A DNA stretch of 64,000 nt from Panulirus ornatus. Its lineage: Eukaryota > Arthropoda > Malacostraca > Decapoda > Palinuridae. A program made the position numbers and the translations under genes. This document shows positions 15,143 to 27,385 of the stretch, one piece after another. The stretch spans positions 17,107,029 to 17,171,028 of the forward strand of contig NC_092271.1 in the NCBI RefSeq assembly GCF_036320965.1. The letters run 5' to 3'. Numbering within the stretch: position 1 is the stretch's first letter; the number at the start of each line of letters is the position of its first letter. The notes beneath the pieces were generated by a model. The model saw only the letters and a list, made by a program, of their open reading frames with translations. It made no database searches and was not told the DNA's origin.

Positions 15143-15440
15143 CTAGGGAGATATTTAGGTATTCCATGACAACGTTAAGGGAATATTTAGGTATTCCATG
15201 GCAACGCTAAGGGAATATTTAGGTATTCCATGACAGCGTTAAGGGAATATTTAGGTATTCCATGACAACGCTAAGGGAAATATTTACGTATTCCATGACA
15301 ACGCCAAGGGAAATATTCAGGTATTCCATGACAACGCCAAGGGAAATATTCAGGTATTCCATGACAACGCCAAGGGAAATATTCAGGTATTCCATGACAA
15401 CGCTAAGGGAAATATTTAGGTGTTCCATAATAATGTAAGG
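15143..15440. repeat. 32-33 bp minisatellite, nine copies
   Basis: Units read GGGAAATATTCAGGTATTCC then ATGACAACGCCAA, with mostly point differences. The 33-bp copies keep an 11-residue repeat (MEYLNISLGVV) open on the minus strand. The neighbouring 32-bp copies break it, which argues against a gene. Confidence 0.9.
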
Positions 15441-16251
15441 TAAATATCAAGGTACGTTTACTACCAGAAATAAATGAATTCCAAAATCTTTTTTTTTTTT
15501 CGTAATCTTTGGTACGAGTAGATCATACGAGTCAGCTCTCGAACACTCATATCCCTAACTTCAAATCTTGTGAATGATACACATTTATACAGTATGATCC
15601 AGACATCTTACTCATCTGCACCAATCAGTATCTCGAGGGCAACACAGTTAAATCACCTTGGATCCTTGTGTGATCTCAGTGTGACCCTTAGTTAACTACA
15701 AGTCGATTGAGATGCAAATCAATTTATCAATCAGTAAAATAGTAATGATAGATTTATTACAGGGCAACGAGTCTGGTTTTTCTCATATATCATGTCATCA
15801 TATGTGACGCTTCCCTCCCTCCACCCGTAGATTGTTAACGTAACCGTTACTATCAAAAAAGATTCTTTATATTTGAATCTTTCAAATACGAAGCATCAAT
15901 ACATGAGCTATGATGACCCATCTGCGCCTTACAAATGCACCGTGTCGTAATCTGCAGCTGAGATGGTATATGAGCGGGATGACTCTCACCCTACGCCTCG
16001 CCTGAGCAGCATTTCATGTTTACCACAGCATCATAACATATTATTACCCGCACAACCCACCTGATGAATTCCTGTAAGTTGTCACCCATGGGGAGGGTTA
16101 TATGTTTAGTCTATCTTTCCTGTGCCTCTGCTTTATCATTCCTCTTTCCATCTATATACATTGTCAATGTAAGACACAATCATTGGTCTTCCAGTATATA
16201 CCCTCGTCTCAGGCCATCACTTCCTTTATCATTCATCCGTCCTGTTTACTT

Positions 16252-16610
16252 TCCATGTACTGTACTCCAGCAAATAACCTGGTCATAGACACTATTAAGT
16301 GTTCTCTTATATCTGTCCTTCCCATGAAGTGTCATTTACTTTCCACTAGCAGATAACCTCGTCATAAACCATCAGGTCTTCTGTTATCTGTCTTATCCAC
16401 CAGCAGATAACATCGTCATAGACCATCAGGTCTTCTGTTATCTTTCTTTCCCATGTACTGTCATTTACTTTTCACCAGCAGATAACCTCGTCATAGACCA
16501 TCAGGTCTTCTGTTATCTGCCTTTCCTATCCCTTCCCATGTGCTGTCCTCTAGCGGATAACCTCGTCATAGACGATCAGATCTTTTATCTGTCCTTCTCA
16601 TTTAACTTTT
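16252..16610. repeat. Tandem repeat of 54-78 bp, about five copies
   Basis: Each unit has AGCAGATAACCTCGTCATAG, then ACCATCAGGTCTTCTGTTAT and a pyrimidine-rich spacer of variable length with CCCATGTACTGTC. Confidence 0.85.
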
Positions 16611-16958
16611 TTTTTTCCACATCGTACAATGGCACATAGAGACGAACCCTGGTTGGGCAACCTTACTTTAAGACTCGATTGACTCAGAGCAAACGAACGG
16701 TCCATAAAAACTCGCTGTTTGGCGAATGAATTATTGATGCATTAGTGTAATGGAAGAGACGGTAGATTGAGCACTTACATCTTTCTATTGTTAACATTCA
16801 CATGCCTGCACTCAGCCTGGCGTCACGCGCTTCTACCTTCTCTCAGTGGTACCAGTACCCAACTGTGTACTCAGCTTGGACCATGATACCCTTGGGGTCG
16901 TAGACCTATATTGTTTATGTGAACTGTGTGGAGTTGATCAGACCTCAGAGGACTGAAA

Positions 16959-16962
<4 letters not shown>

Positions 16963-17037
<75 letters not shown>

Positions 17038-17038
17038 T
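16963..17038. repeat. (TA)n before repeat A copy 2
   Basis: TA repeat with one C at 17,032. Eight unrelated bases separate it from repeat A. Confidence 0.96.
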
Positions 17039-17046
17039 CATCCCAG

Positions 17047-17256
17047 GGGATAGGGGAGAAAGAATACTTCCCACTTATTCCCTGCGAATCGTAAAAGGCG
17101 ACTAGAAGGGGAGGGAGCGGGCAGCTGGAAATCCTCCCCTCCCGTTTTACTTTTTCCAAAAGAAGGAACAGAGAAGGAGGCCAAGTGAGGATATTCCCTC
17201 TAAAGCTCAGTCCTTTGTTCTTAACGCTACGTCGGTAACACGGGAAATGGCGAATA
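17047..17256 (+). repeat. Dispersed repeat A, copy 2
   Basis: Same order as copy 1: GGGGATAGGGGAGAAAGAAT, CGTAAAAGGCGACTAGAAGG, CCTCCCCTCCCGTTTTAC (the T-run is shorter), GAAGGAACAGAGAAGG, and the tail GCTACGTCGGTAACACGGG. A TA tract precedes it directly. Downstream it continues into a TATG/CATA-type tetranucleotide stretch instead of TA. Confidence 0.8.
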
Positions 17257-17645
17257 TGTATGTAAATGGAGTATATATATACATATTACATACATGCATA
17301 CATACATACGTAAATGCACGTATGGATACATACACTGACACAAATATTCAACAACTAAAGAGGCAGACCCAACATGATCGATGCAGCTGGAATGAATTAC
17401 CGCTGAACCTTTTTTTAAATACAACCATCGCGCAGATCAAACGCCCAGCAAAGCTGTTCCAAAGTCACATGTCACATGCCACTGAAAATAAATTCGCTCA
17501 TCATGCAGTTAATGCATTTTGATTTTAACGTTGAAGAATGTGAGCTATTTATCCCCTCTGATTAAAGAATAGATTAATACAGTCAGTACTGAAAATTCTG
17601 TGAAAACATGAATGCTTTTAAGACAAAAAAACATTCTTTTTTTAG

Positions 17646-17770
17646 TATATTATACAGTCGTTCATCATGTCATCATTCCATCTATATTACATAGTCGTTC
17701 ATCATGTCATCATCCCATCTATATTACATAGTCGTTCATCATGTCATCATTCCATCTATATTACTATTCT
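17646..17770. repeat. 37-bp tandem repeat, three copies
   Basis: AGTCGTTCATCATGTCATCA recurs at 17,656, 17,693 and 17,730, with one C/T difference. Confidence 0.95.
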
Positions 17771-18104
17771 ATATGAGTTTCTGTGTCGTGGAGTATAGAA
17801 GGAGCCCTTATATGCGACGTGACACTGAGTGGCATCGTCTGCTTGGAGGGTGAATATGCCCCTGAGTTAGCGTCCTTTGTTGTGAGAATATTGCGTGTTG
17901 TGGTGAGGCGGGAGAAGCCCATATTGTCGTAGTGTCAGCCACTCCGAGACACAAGGGCGATGCTAGGGGGAGGCAAGAGGTGCGAACTCTATGACACGGC
18001 GCCGCTGGAGGAGAGAAGGGGCGAGTTAAGCCTCTGGCTGCAGGCTCTGCCGTAGGTGGGGCCCTGAGAGTGGCTCCAGGTACGTCCCTGTTATGATGGA
18101 TGGT

Positions 18105-18341
18105 GAGGAGGAGGAGGAGGCGGAGGAAAAGGAGGAGGAGGAGGAGGAAGAGGAGGAGGAGTCAGTGGGTGGTGGTAGTGGTGTAAGTGGGTGCAACTCG
18201 TAGAACAAGTGTGAGGTGTTAGCAGGGTATGTGTGTTATGTCGGTGGTGAAGGTGGGTGGGTGTTCCTGTACTGTACATGGGTGGTGTGAGTGAGCTAAG
18301 TGGGTGATGGAGGTGGAATCTGTGGTTGGAAAGGTATGGGA

Positions 18342-18380
<39 letters not shown>
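18105..18380. repeat. GGA-rich block, GTG-rich stretch and (CA)n
   Basis: GGA-rich at 18,105-18,161. A GGTGGTG/GTGGG-rich region follows to about 18,340, then a perfect CA repeat at 18,342-18,380. Confidence 0.85.
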
Positions 18381-18384
<4 letters not shown>

Positions 18385-18663
18385 TCACAAATACACGTTT
18401 TTGCAACAGAATTCCCAGGCTGCAAACGCCAGCTGGCGATCTGCTGATAAAATACATAGCCGGATAGTTGCATAGCTACAATATCCCTCACCACCCCAGA
18501 ACATCTAGCTTATCTAGGGGTGAAATCGCGCTCACAAAGAAGGGGAGCCACAAGAGAGACACCATGTAGCGTAGCGTTAGAGGAGAGAGAGACACGAAAG
18601 CTTTGCCCACACCACGACTCTTCCACTGACGAAATGGATGTGTCTTTTGTCTCAAGTATCCCA

Positions 18664-18668
<5 letters not shown>

Positions 18669-18730
<62 letters not shown>
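18669..18730. repeat. (CT)n microsatellite
   Basis: Perfect CT repeat, 62 bp. Confidence 0.96.
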
Positions 18731-18736
<6 letters not shown>

Positions 18737-19418
18737 TTATGTATTGAAGATATTCTCCAAAATATGGCAAAAGATCCACTCTATCTCTCTCTTTTTTTTT
18801 CTTTATCACGGAGGACGACAGAATATCTTGTGAGACAAATTACTGGTCTTAGAAGGAAATTACGTGGCGAATTTAATGTTCTTAGAGCGGGATTAGAGAT
18901 GGCTCAGGCGAAAATTGCTGTCCAAAGAGAGAGAGATATGAGTGGATGCACGGCTGGCTGAGGCAGGCGGAGGGGCAGGCAGAGGGTGAGCTGTGCTCTT
19001 TAACCCTGAGATGATGACCTCAAGCGATAACCTCTCGTGAGAATTCGTGTGACGCAAGTGCCATCTTCCTACCCGTCCAGGACACTGATACAGACTGGAC
19101 TCTCCGTGCACGAAGGACCACAAGGAACAACAGACCACTAGGTCTTTTCCCGCTGGTCTTCTGGTTGAGGGTAAACCCAGGTCTTGCCCACATCGAACCT
19201 CTGGTCTATGTCCTTGTCTCGCCATATAAAGCATATTCAAAACACACCTTCGGTACAGGACTTTGACCATATATGATCATAAGCGTCAAACACTCGTTGT
19301 TTTTTCGTAGAAGGTGATCACATCGTCGAAAATCACTCAGTTTGCATCCATACGCACACACCATCCGTCCACACACGCAGTCATGCACGCGCATTCCACA
19401 CGTAAAACATGCGCCTAT

Positions 19419-19419
<1 letters not shown>

Positions 19420-19450
<31 letters not shown>
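19420..19450. repeat. (CA)n microsatellite
   Basis: Perfect AC repeat, 31 bp, in a CACA/CATC-rich surround. Confidence 0.95.
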
Positions 19451-19451
<1 letters not shown>

Positions 19452-19512
19452 ATCAACACCATAACAGTCGCAAGAGAGCGGGGAGCTGAGATAGAGTGGG
19501 AGGCTGCGCTGA

Positions 19513-19888
19513 CGGAAGCGTCGTGTTCAAGGCCTGCCCACTAACGGAAGCGTCGTGTTCAAGGCCTGCCCACTAAAGGAAGCGTCGTGTTCAAGGCCTG
19601 CCCACTAACGGAAGCGTCGTGTTCAAGGCCTGCCCACTAACGGAAGCGTCGTGTTCAAGGCCTGCCCACTAACGGAAGCGTCGTGTTCAAGGCCTGCCCA
19701 CTAAAGGAAGCGTCGTGTTCAAGGCCTGCCCACTAACGGAAGCGTCGTGTTCAAGGCCTGCCCACTAACGGAAGCGTCGTGTTCAAGGCCTGCCCACTAA
19801 CGGAAGCGTCATGTTCAAGGCCTGCCCACTAACGGAAGCGTCGTGTTCAAGGCCTGCCCACTAACGGAAGCGTCGTGTTCAAGGCCTG
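19513..19888. repeat. 32-bp satellite-like array, nearly identical copies
   Basis: Almost twelve head-to-tail units read CGGAAGCGTCGTGTTCAAGG then CCTGCCCACTAA. Differences are very few: A for C at the first base of units 3 and 7, and one G-to-A in unit 10. There are no spacers, so it is a plain tandem array. The period is not a multiple of three and all frames close. Confidence 0.97.
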
Positions 19889-19984
19889 GGCGGTTAACTA
19901 ACTATAACTACCTCACTCTGGAAACCTTTCGATTAATAAACTCATAGAAAGAAAATCAGTTCCCGAGGACTGACGCTGCCTCGC

Positions 19985-20240
19985 TGGGCCAGGGCTATTG
20001 TGATGGCAGCTTGGATAGTCCCCCGCTCCGCAAGTTTCGCCGAGAAGTAAAAAAGAAAAAAAAAAAGGAAAAAAAAAAAGGGAGGAGAAAAAAAAGCGAA
20101 CCGATAACTTTTTACGTGTACAATGGGGCGAGTGGAAAGTTCTGTAAAGCTAAACTATATTGGCGGCGTATTATTTTAGAGAAATCTATTCGCGATAACA
20201 GTCCGGCAAAATTTTAGCCTCACGGAATTTAACGCCAGCG
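19985..20240. promoter_or_regulatory. Unique block, possible conserved non-coding element
   Basis: After the 32-bp array the sequence becomes unique, with an A-rich stretch at 20,049-20,096 and then TGTAAAGCTAAACTATATTG, ATTCGCGATAACAGTCCGGC and CGGAATTTAACGCCAGCG. It has no repeat structure and no coding frame with recognised content. Its regulatory role is a guess from its contrast with the flanks. Confidence 0.2.
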
Positions 20241-20538
20241 TTCGAATATTTATGAAAGAAATGTTCATGTTCTAACTATTGGAGGGGAACCTGTTGCTTC
20301 CGTAATGGTACGAGCCACGTCTAAGGGGACTGCCTTATTCCCAGATCAGTTTTCGTTCTATAAACCTGATTTTCAATACAACACGAAACACAAAAAATCG
20401 ATACAATTATTTCTGAAGAATCTAATGTTAAAAATAGCCTTGAAAGGAATGTGATTATACAAAGATGTTGACTTGTAGGGCATATAAGTATGATCGTTTT
20501 AACAATGTCTTTTTATCATAAATGATCGATTTCAGGTC

Positions 20539-20541
<3 letters not shown>

Positions 20542-20613
<72 letters not shown>
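20542..20613. repeat. (GT)n microsatellite, 72 bp
   Basis: Perfect GT repeat. Confidence 0.97.
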
Positions 20614-20616
<3 letters not shown>

Positions 20617-20719
20617 CGTCTTTGTGAAGCAACTTAGTCAATTTTACTTAAGATATGCCCAGTTGTATGACACGTCTTTTGGTCTAAATTCATGCTACAC
20701 CTACAGAGTTAGGAGTGAG

Positions 20720-20910
20720 CATATGACCTGGGTGGGTTTAAGAACAGTGCCTTCAGGGGATACATATGACCTATGACACTGAGTCGACATAGAAATTATG
20801 ACTTTCTGTGACCCATGACCTTAACTGGGCACAGAAAGTATGGCTGCCCTTGGCCCATGTCCATGAAAGGATGCACGAAACATCACTATCCATGACCCAT
20901 GACCTTCAGA
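20720..20910 (-). promoter_or_regulatory. Cluster of DR1-type hormone-receptor half-sites in a degenerate repeat
   Basis: TGACCCATGACCTT occurs exactly at 20,809-20,822 and 20,893-20,906, and TGACCTATGACAC is at 20,767-20,779. On the minus strand each is two AGGTCA-like half-sites separated by one base. A single TGACCT lies at 20,724. Function is inference; the sites may just reflect a decayed tandem repeat. Confidence 0.3.
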
Positions 20911-23077
20911 GGACACAAGTGACATAACTCATTAAAACTAGAAAACCAAGATGAAGAAAGAGGTGAAGAGGTGACGAGAAATCTTCGCCACGCCGAAGGG
21001 TTGGCTCCTTCACAGCTCTCAGGGGTGTTGGGCTGCCTCCTTATTCCAACCAGGGTTGCTGATGATACAACGCTAGAGAATATCGTATTGCAGGAGGAGC
21101 CACGAGAGAGAGAATACACGGTAGGAGATGTGCCGTAGTGGAAGGTGGAGTTAGGGTGCGTCAGGGTGACGAGGCTTCAAGGACAAGTGACCACCAGAGA
21201 GAGGAGAAGAAGAAGGAGGAGGAGGAGGAGGGAGGGGAATGTCCAACAGCAAAAGGGTATTTAGGAATAGGAGTAAATCGTGTCATGGCACAGCTGCCTT
21301 CGCTAAAGGGAAGGATTTCTTTTAACCGCTTTACATAGCAGAAATTGTTTGTCTACGTTCTAAAGGTGAAACGCATGCACTGTGAAAGAGTCTGGTCAGA
21401 GTATGAGGTCATGGACGACAGGGTCATCCATGGATTTCGAATCAAAACCACATTAAGTCAAAGCACGGAGAGAATTAGCAGATAGAGAAGCAAGGTGTAA
21501 ATCCAAATTTGTTCTCTAAGATGTTAAAGGGATGAATAAATTGGAATATCCCATCTTATGTTATGACCTTTATGATGCCCAGAGACAAGAATTTTTGACG
21601 CGATCTTTGTGATGTTCAGAGACCAAGATTTTTCGCTTTTTTTCCCTGGTTTTTATAGTGTTGGGACTCATCACCAGAATCTATTTTTACTATGTAAATT
21701 TCTTTTTTCCCTCGATTACCTTTACACACAGGAGACTGAAAACTGTTTATCTACATATGTAGCATAATGGGAATACGACCTCTCGAGGGATTTGCATATT
21801 CTTCACTAAAAATGTTTTGAATTCAGAGGTACGCATCTTTTAAGTTTCTTATAATTTTCCACTTTTATTCTATACGCCCCTGATTGTCTAAGAAAACTTA
21901 GACTACTCAGAACTCTGTTCTTTTAAAGATCCTGTATTTTCACGGGTACATAAAGCCTCGGACAGTGAGTTTGATGTGATAATGACAGAAAACTCTAAAT
22001 CAAACGGATTCATTCTGTCAAAAAATATCAGACGGAGTTCTTTCCTAAAACTGATTATGAATTACTCCATGACACTACTTTGAAGCAAGAATGTCTCTCT
22101 GCTTCAGAGAGTTATTGCCTATTGCCACTCGCTCACCAGTCGTTCACGAACTAACGTGGTTGAACTATCGCTATGAGTGATTTGGCGTGGCCGTCCTATC
22201 TATCCTTCTGAGAACTGATGAACCAAGTGTGGCATTCACTCCTCGTAGGTCGCCCAGCACGGAGTCCCGAAAATGGGACTGTGAGTCATACACAGTCATT
22301 CTCAGTCGTCCTTACTTACTTTTACGGTAAGAGAACGTTCCACCCTTAGTAGATTCTAATTTAGCGTCAAACCATTCCATAGTAATAGTTGACTCTTATC
22401 TTCATGATGGTAATGGCCCTAAAAACTCTTGATTCCATATCTCGAGTGTAAGCCATAAAGAGATGATTCATTTCACTCTTCTCAGAGTGCTTATTTAATG
22501 TTCTAGGTTGTATAACTGTAATTGATTATGTTATGTACATTCTTTAGATTTCTAAGTTAGTTTCTTACTCTAAGTTTTATTAACTATGACGATAATGATG
22601 ATATCATATGATGATGAGCGAAGTATCTAAACGTCTAGGTGTATTTTAAGGTTACTAGTAGGTTCGGGCCCCTCCCCGAGCCCTCATCTGGTCGCTCCTG
22701 CGAAGTGGCAGCCACACTCTCCTTCACAACCACCACCACTCCCTCCCTTCTGCCACCACACCCTCCTCTAAAACACCGCTACTTCCTTCCAATCCACCAC
22801 ACCCTCCCTTGCCACCGCCACCATAATTCCCTTCATGTCCAAATGTGGGGGATTGTGGACTCCGTCTCCAAAACCCTGAACGGTGAAAGGGCATTGTTCA
22901 GTGGTTCCAACCACATCCATATTTTCCTTCTTCATACCACCCAAATCGCCGGCACAATGTTCCCGCTTAATACTGAAATATTTTTTCGATAATACATTGT
23001 CGCAGCAGCCAACAATTTCTATCCTGTCAAGGGATTGGATGAATTATTGGCAACTATGTACGAGGTCTATTTGTCGT
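20911..23077. other. Unique non-coding stretch
   Basis: A GGA-rich patch at 21,210-21,235 and a C-rich CCACC patch at 22,720-22,830. Otherwise no recognised feature. The longest frame (22,639-22,992) owes its length to the CCACC patch. Confidence 0.5.
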
Positions 23078-23278
23078 GCGTCTGGCAACAGCCTCGGCAT
23101 GTCTACAATTGCGTATGGGCGCTAGTTATCATACGTCTGGCAACTTCTTCGGAGTGTCTACAACTGTTTATGTTGGGATTAGTTATCGTACATCAGGCAA
23201 TGTCCTTGATGCGTCTAAAACTTTATATGAGGGTTGGTCATCGTGCGTCTCGCAACTTTCTCGGCGTGTGTACAAATA
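23078..23278. repeat. 57-bp degenerate tandem repeat, about 3.6 copies
   Basis: GCGTCTGGCAAC...TCTACAA...TTAGTTATCGT units start near 23,078, 23,135, 23,192 and 23,246. The unit is a multiple of three, which explains two overlapping open frames here. Confidence 0.8.
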
Positions 23279-23818
23279 GAAATGACAGACTTTTTATGGA
23301 GGATATATGGGATGGATAACCTTGATAATGTTTGTAATTACGAGGACCTGGTCTTTCAAAACAAGCTTTCTCTGTCAATAAACCATCTTGTCTGAAGTGT
23401 AGATGGTGTGAATATGTTGTGGAAATTTAGACAAAATAGGGGAAAGGGCTTGTCAACATGCTAGAAAAAAGAGGAAATGGCAATCAAAAATCGTTTTACT
23501 CAGCTAAACTGTCTCGATTTACGAAGTATATGTATGATACAGCCCGAGGGAGTCCAGAGAGGGGGAGGGCTTGTTCGTTCACTGGAGCGGTAACACAAGT
23601 TTATAGGACTCGATGAGCCGTGTTAATCCAAGCTGGGTACAGAGAGCGTTGCATTCACTCAAGCTTCAAGTGTTGCCAGACTTGGTAATGCCAGGGGGGG
23701 CAACACTTCTGAAAGACGTTTATCGTCCATCTGTATCACCAAACAACTGGTTACGCAGCTACATGTCTCCCACATAACGCAGGTTAAGAATGTGGCGATC
23801 ATATATGATAAATACTTC

Positions 23819-24010
23819 AAATATCGACTCTGGTCGGATATCATAGATCCCCTGAGGTCAAATATCGACTCAGGTCTGAGGTCAAATATTGACTTTGGTC
23901 TGATGTTTATCTTTAAATATAGTCTGTCAAATATTCACTCTGATCTGAAGTCAAATATCGACTCTGGTCATACGCCAGATATCGACTCAGGTCTGACGTT
24001 AACTTCGAAT
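23819..24010. repeat. About 24-bp degenerate repeat (TCAAATATCGACTCAGGTCTGA)
   Basis: About seven units with an ATATCGACT core and GGTCTGA spacers. Confidence 0.75.
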
Positions 24011-24053
24011 ATTTCTATCAAGATTCACCAGTTACTCATAAAGAATATCAGAA

Positions 24054-24056
<3 letters not shown>

Positions 24057-24099
<43 letters not shown>
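24057..24099. repeat. (CA)n microsatellite
   Basis: Perfect CA repeat, 43 bp. Confidence 0.96.
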
Positions 24100-24101
<2 letters not shown>

Positions 24102-24399
24102 TTATTAACCACATATGAATATAGCACTAAAAATAAGTCATACTGTGGAAACCAAATGCACTGACCATGGTTAATGCTCGCAGAGTATGTTCAAGGGAAA
24201 GTTGATCCGTTGCTGGGAGTGCTGGCAACAGCAACTGAAAATCCTAATTAAAGATGACATAGCCGAGGCAATAGACGCTGTAATGAACAAGAGAATCCAA
24301 TACCCCGAGCTGGGGTTGGTATTGGATGTTGTAAGAGGCTCCAATACCATCATGGCCAGGAATGGCCTTCCCACCTCTATCACCTGCCACGCCATATTC

Positions 24400-25105
24400 A
24401 TCAACCCTCCTCTCCCACACTGCTATCACCACCGTTACTGTCACCATCACGGACGTCGGCGCCACCACCATCTCCAACGACTGTCACCACCACTACCTCA
24501 TTCCACCCTCCACCACCATCGTGATCTTCACCAACACGACGCATTATGCCACCTCCGCCAACCACACTGCAGGCACGACTGTTGTACTGGCTTACCATTA
24601 TCGACCACCGAGCCATCGGCCATCATCAAGACCTCAGTCACCATCGCTATCATCACCATTATCACCAACACACTATCACCACCGTCACCGTTATCACCAC
24701 CATCAAGGCAATTGCTGCCTTCAATTACCTCCCTTCACCACATTACCTCCGTATCAGTGTCACCGTCAATGCCACACCGATGCCTCAGTCTTTAGAACCA
24801 CTACCCCTTACCACTACCCCTTACCACTACTACCACTACCACCAACAGTACCATTACTTAAGTCACCAGTACTACCATGACCTCAAAAGGCATTACCACA
24901 ACCACCACTACCCTCAATATTGCGTCTGTTATCACCCTTGCCACTAACAACACCAACCCCACTACATCCCCACCGCTCATACTATGACTACTACTACTAC
25001 TACTACCTTTCCCTCCACTATGACCACCATTATCACCATTACCACCACCACTACAACCACCACCACTGTCAACACTACCACCATTACCCCCCAACCAACA
25101 GCAGG
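24400..25105. repeat. ACC/ATC/TAC-rich cryptic triplet repeat region
   Basis: Roughly 700 bp dominated by CACCAC, CATCACC, TACTAC and their variants. Frames of up to 202 codons (His/Thr/Pro/Ser-rich on plus, Gly/Val-rich on minus) are open in several phases on both strands at once, which marks composition and not coding. Confidence 0.85.
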
Positions 25106-25730
25106 GCGATGGTCCCCGGAGAAATCAAGAATATTGAAGAGTTTAAGTTTAGTGAAAAATGACTTTAATAACAAACTCTGAAGTGTTATTCTCATTTTAC
25201 TTACATTACATCCATTTTCTTCTCGTTCTTCATCACTTGTATATGCTTTATCATCTACTCATCTTGTTCTTGATGTCTTCTCCCTTCATCCCTTTGTGTC
25301 TGATCACTTTCTGCAGTTCTTGATGTGTTCCTTCAATTGTATTCTACTCCCCTGTTGTCCTCCTGTTTCTTCAATCCGTCGCTCTTTTGTTCTCTACATT
25401 TTCTGTGATTCAGCTGCTGATTCTTGTGTTGTTGTTGTTCTTGGTCTTGTTATTGCTGCTGTTTTCTCCTTCTGATTTCTGGTGTGGAAAGATTGGCTAA
25501 AGTATCTACGACCATCATCTCTTGTTGAAAGCCCTCAGCCCCTACAACACTGCCACCACTCACGATAAAAACTCTTGACATCTGTGAAAGAAACTGGAGC
25601 TAAAAAAGGAAACAGCGTACTTCTGCCTTCTTTATTACAGTGGAATTACGAAACCACATCCAGTTTAAAAAGGAACTGCAAGATTCCCTGACATTTTCTA
25701 TCAAAGTATGTTTTTCTTCTTTCATTCTAT
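25106..25730. other. Unique T-rich non-coding stretch
   Basis: Nothing recognised. The gap at 27,386-27,654 is also empty. Confidence 0.5.
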
Positions 25731-25749
25731 GTATATGTATATATATATA

Positions 25750-25811
<62 letters not shown>

Positions 25812-26034
25812 CATGCCAGGCATACCGGAAGGTAGTACGAGTGTGGCGTTTACAGAGGAGAATTCTGGACGTAACCTGTCAGAGTACTCCAGCCATCAGG
25901 GGTACGGGGCTCATCTGGCATTTGTTCAGTTGAGAGGATTTCCAGACTCAGGCCTGAACGCTGCGTAGTGCGGCACACTAACGTCAAAACTAAATGATAT
26001 AGTATTTCATTCTAGTAGCTTACGCTCTAGTTCA

Positions 26035-26099
<65 letters not shown>
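25731..26099. repeat. Two TA tracts with 220 bp of unique sequence between
   Basis: Imperfect TA at 25,731-25,813 and perfect TA at 26,037-26,099. The second joins directly to the LINE fragment at 26,100. Confidence 0.93.
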
Positions 26100-26100
<1 letters not shown>

Positions 26101-26840
26101 GATAAAAAGAGTGTGGTTGAGAGCACAGAAGAGGGTGTATTGAAATGCTTTGGTCACATGGAGAGAATGAGTGAGGAAAGATTGACAAAGAGGCTATATG
26201 TGTCAGAGATGGAGGGAACGAGGAGTAGTAGGAGATCAAATTGGAGGTGGAAAAATGGAGTGAAAAAGATTTTGAGCGATCGGGGCCTAAACATACAGGA
26301 GGGTGAGGGGCATGCAAGGAATAGAGTGAATTGGAACGATGGAGTACATCGGGGTCGACGTACTGTCAGTGGATTGAACCAGGGAATGTGAAGCGTCCTG
26401 GGTAAACCATGGAAAGTTTTTTTGGGCCTGGATGTGGAAAGGGAGCTGTGGTTTCGGTGCATTACACATGACAGCTAGAGACTGAGTGTGAACGAATGTG
26501 GACTTTGCTGTCTTTTCCTAACGCCACCTCGCGCGCACGCTAGGGGAGGGGTTGGGGGTTTGGGGGTGGGGAGGGGGTTTGCCGTGTCACGTGTGGTTGG
26601 GTGGCGACGAAAATGGATGAAGGCAGCATATATGAATATGTACATGTGTATATATGTATATGTCTGTGTATGTATACGTATGTATAAGTTGAAATGTATA
26701 GGTATGTATATGTGCATGTGTGGGCGTTTATGTATATACATGTGTATGTGGGTGGGTTGGGCCATTCTTTCGTCTGTTTAATTGCGCTACCTCGCTAACG
26801 CGAGAGGCAGCGACAAAGTGTAATGATAGTAAAGATAAAG

Positions 26841-26845
<5 letters not shown>
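26100..26845 (+). mobile_element. LINE 3' fragment (C-terminal codons plus 3' UTR)
   Basis: The fragment starts directly after a TA tract. Its frame (KSVVESTEEGVLKCFGHMER... to LNQGM-stop at 26,391-26,393) stays open for about 95 codons and matches the tail domain of the minus-strand LINE at 45.6-48.0 kb. The 3' UTR follows: AGAGACTGAGTGTGAACG, CCACCTCGCGCGCACGC, a TATG/TGTA-rich stretch (26,630-26,750), and the end motif GCTACCTCGCTAACGCG at 26,786-26,802. It then runs into another TA tract. The 5' truncation removes the endonuclease and RT. Confidence 0.85.

Positions 26846-26913
<68 letters not shown>
26843..26913. repeat. (TA)n between two tail-to-tail LINE ends
   Basis: Perfect TA repeat, 71 bp. 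Confidence 0.96.
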
Positions 26914-26915
<2 letters not shown>

Positions 26916-27385
26916 CTTTTTTCTTTCTTTCTTTCATACTTGTTCCGCGCGTTAGCGAGGCAGCGCCAGTTGCAGACGAATATAAAAGCCGCGTTCGATC
27001 ATATCTTTTCTCTAGCTGTCGTGTATGATGCACTGAAAACACAGTTCCCTATCCAAAACCAGGCCCCGCAGACCTTCCCGTGGTTTCTCCTGGCTGCTTG
27101 ATTGCTCTGGCTCAGTTAATTGACAACACGTCGCTCCAGTTCCCTCTATCCTGTGCACACCTATCACCATCCTGTATGTTCAGGCCCCCTGTCACTCAAA
27201 ATCCTTTTCACTCCATCTCCAACGTGGTCTCTCTCTTCTCCATGTCGCCTCTACGACTAAAACTAATAAACTACACAGGCACACCCACTTTAGCTGTCAC
27301 AACCATCCTCTTCATATAACCACAACTCCCTCTTACCCTATCATTTCTTAATCAACCCTCCTCACACCACAGGTTATCCCTCAGT
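26914..27385 (-). mobile_element. LINE 3' fragment, opposite orientation
   Basis: On the minus strand this runs from a decayed C-terminal region (27,385) to the 3' UTR and its tail. The tail has GCTGCCTCGCTAACGCGCGG followed by GAAAGAAAGAAAG and then the shared TA tract. Matches to the LINE at 45.6 kb include TGTATGTTCAGGCCCC and CTCTAGCTGTCGT. Many indels are present. It lies tail-to-tail with the plus-strand fragment that ends at 26,845. Confidence 0.75.

Noticed and set aside
19513..19888. CRISPR-like regular repeats
   Set aside because: Units are directly adjacent with no spacers, and the context is eukaryotic.
24187..24947. Long overlapping frames rich in His, Thr, Pro
   Set aside because: Triplet-biased CACC/TAC sequence keeps several phases open on both strands; no domain or splice support.
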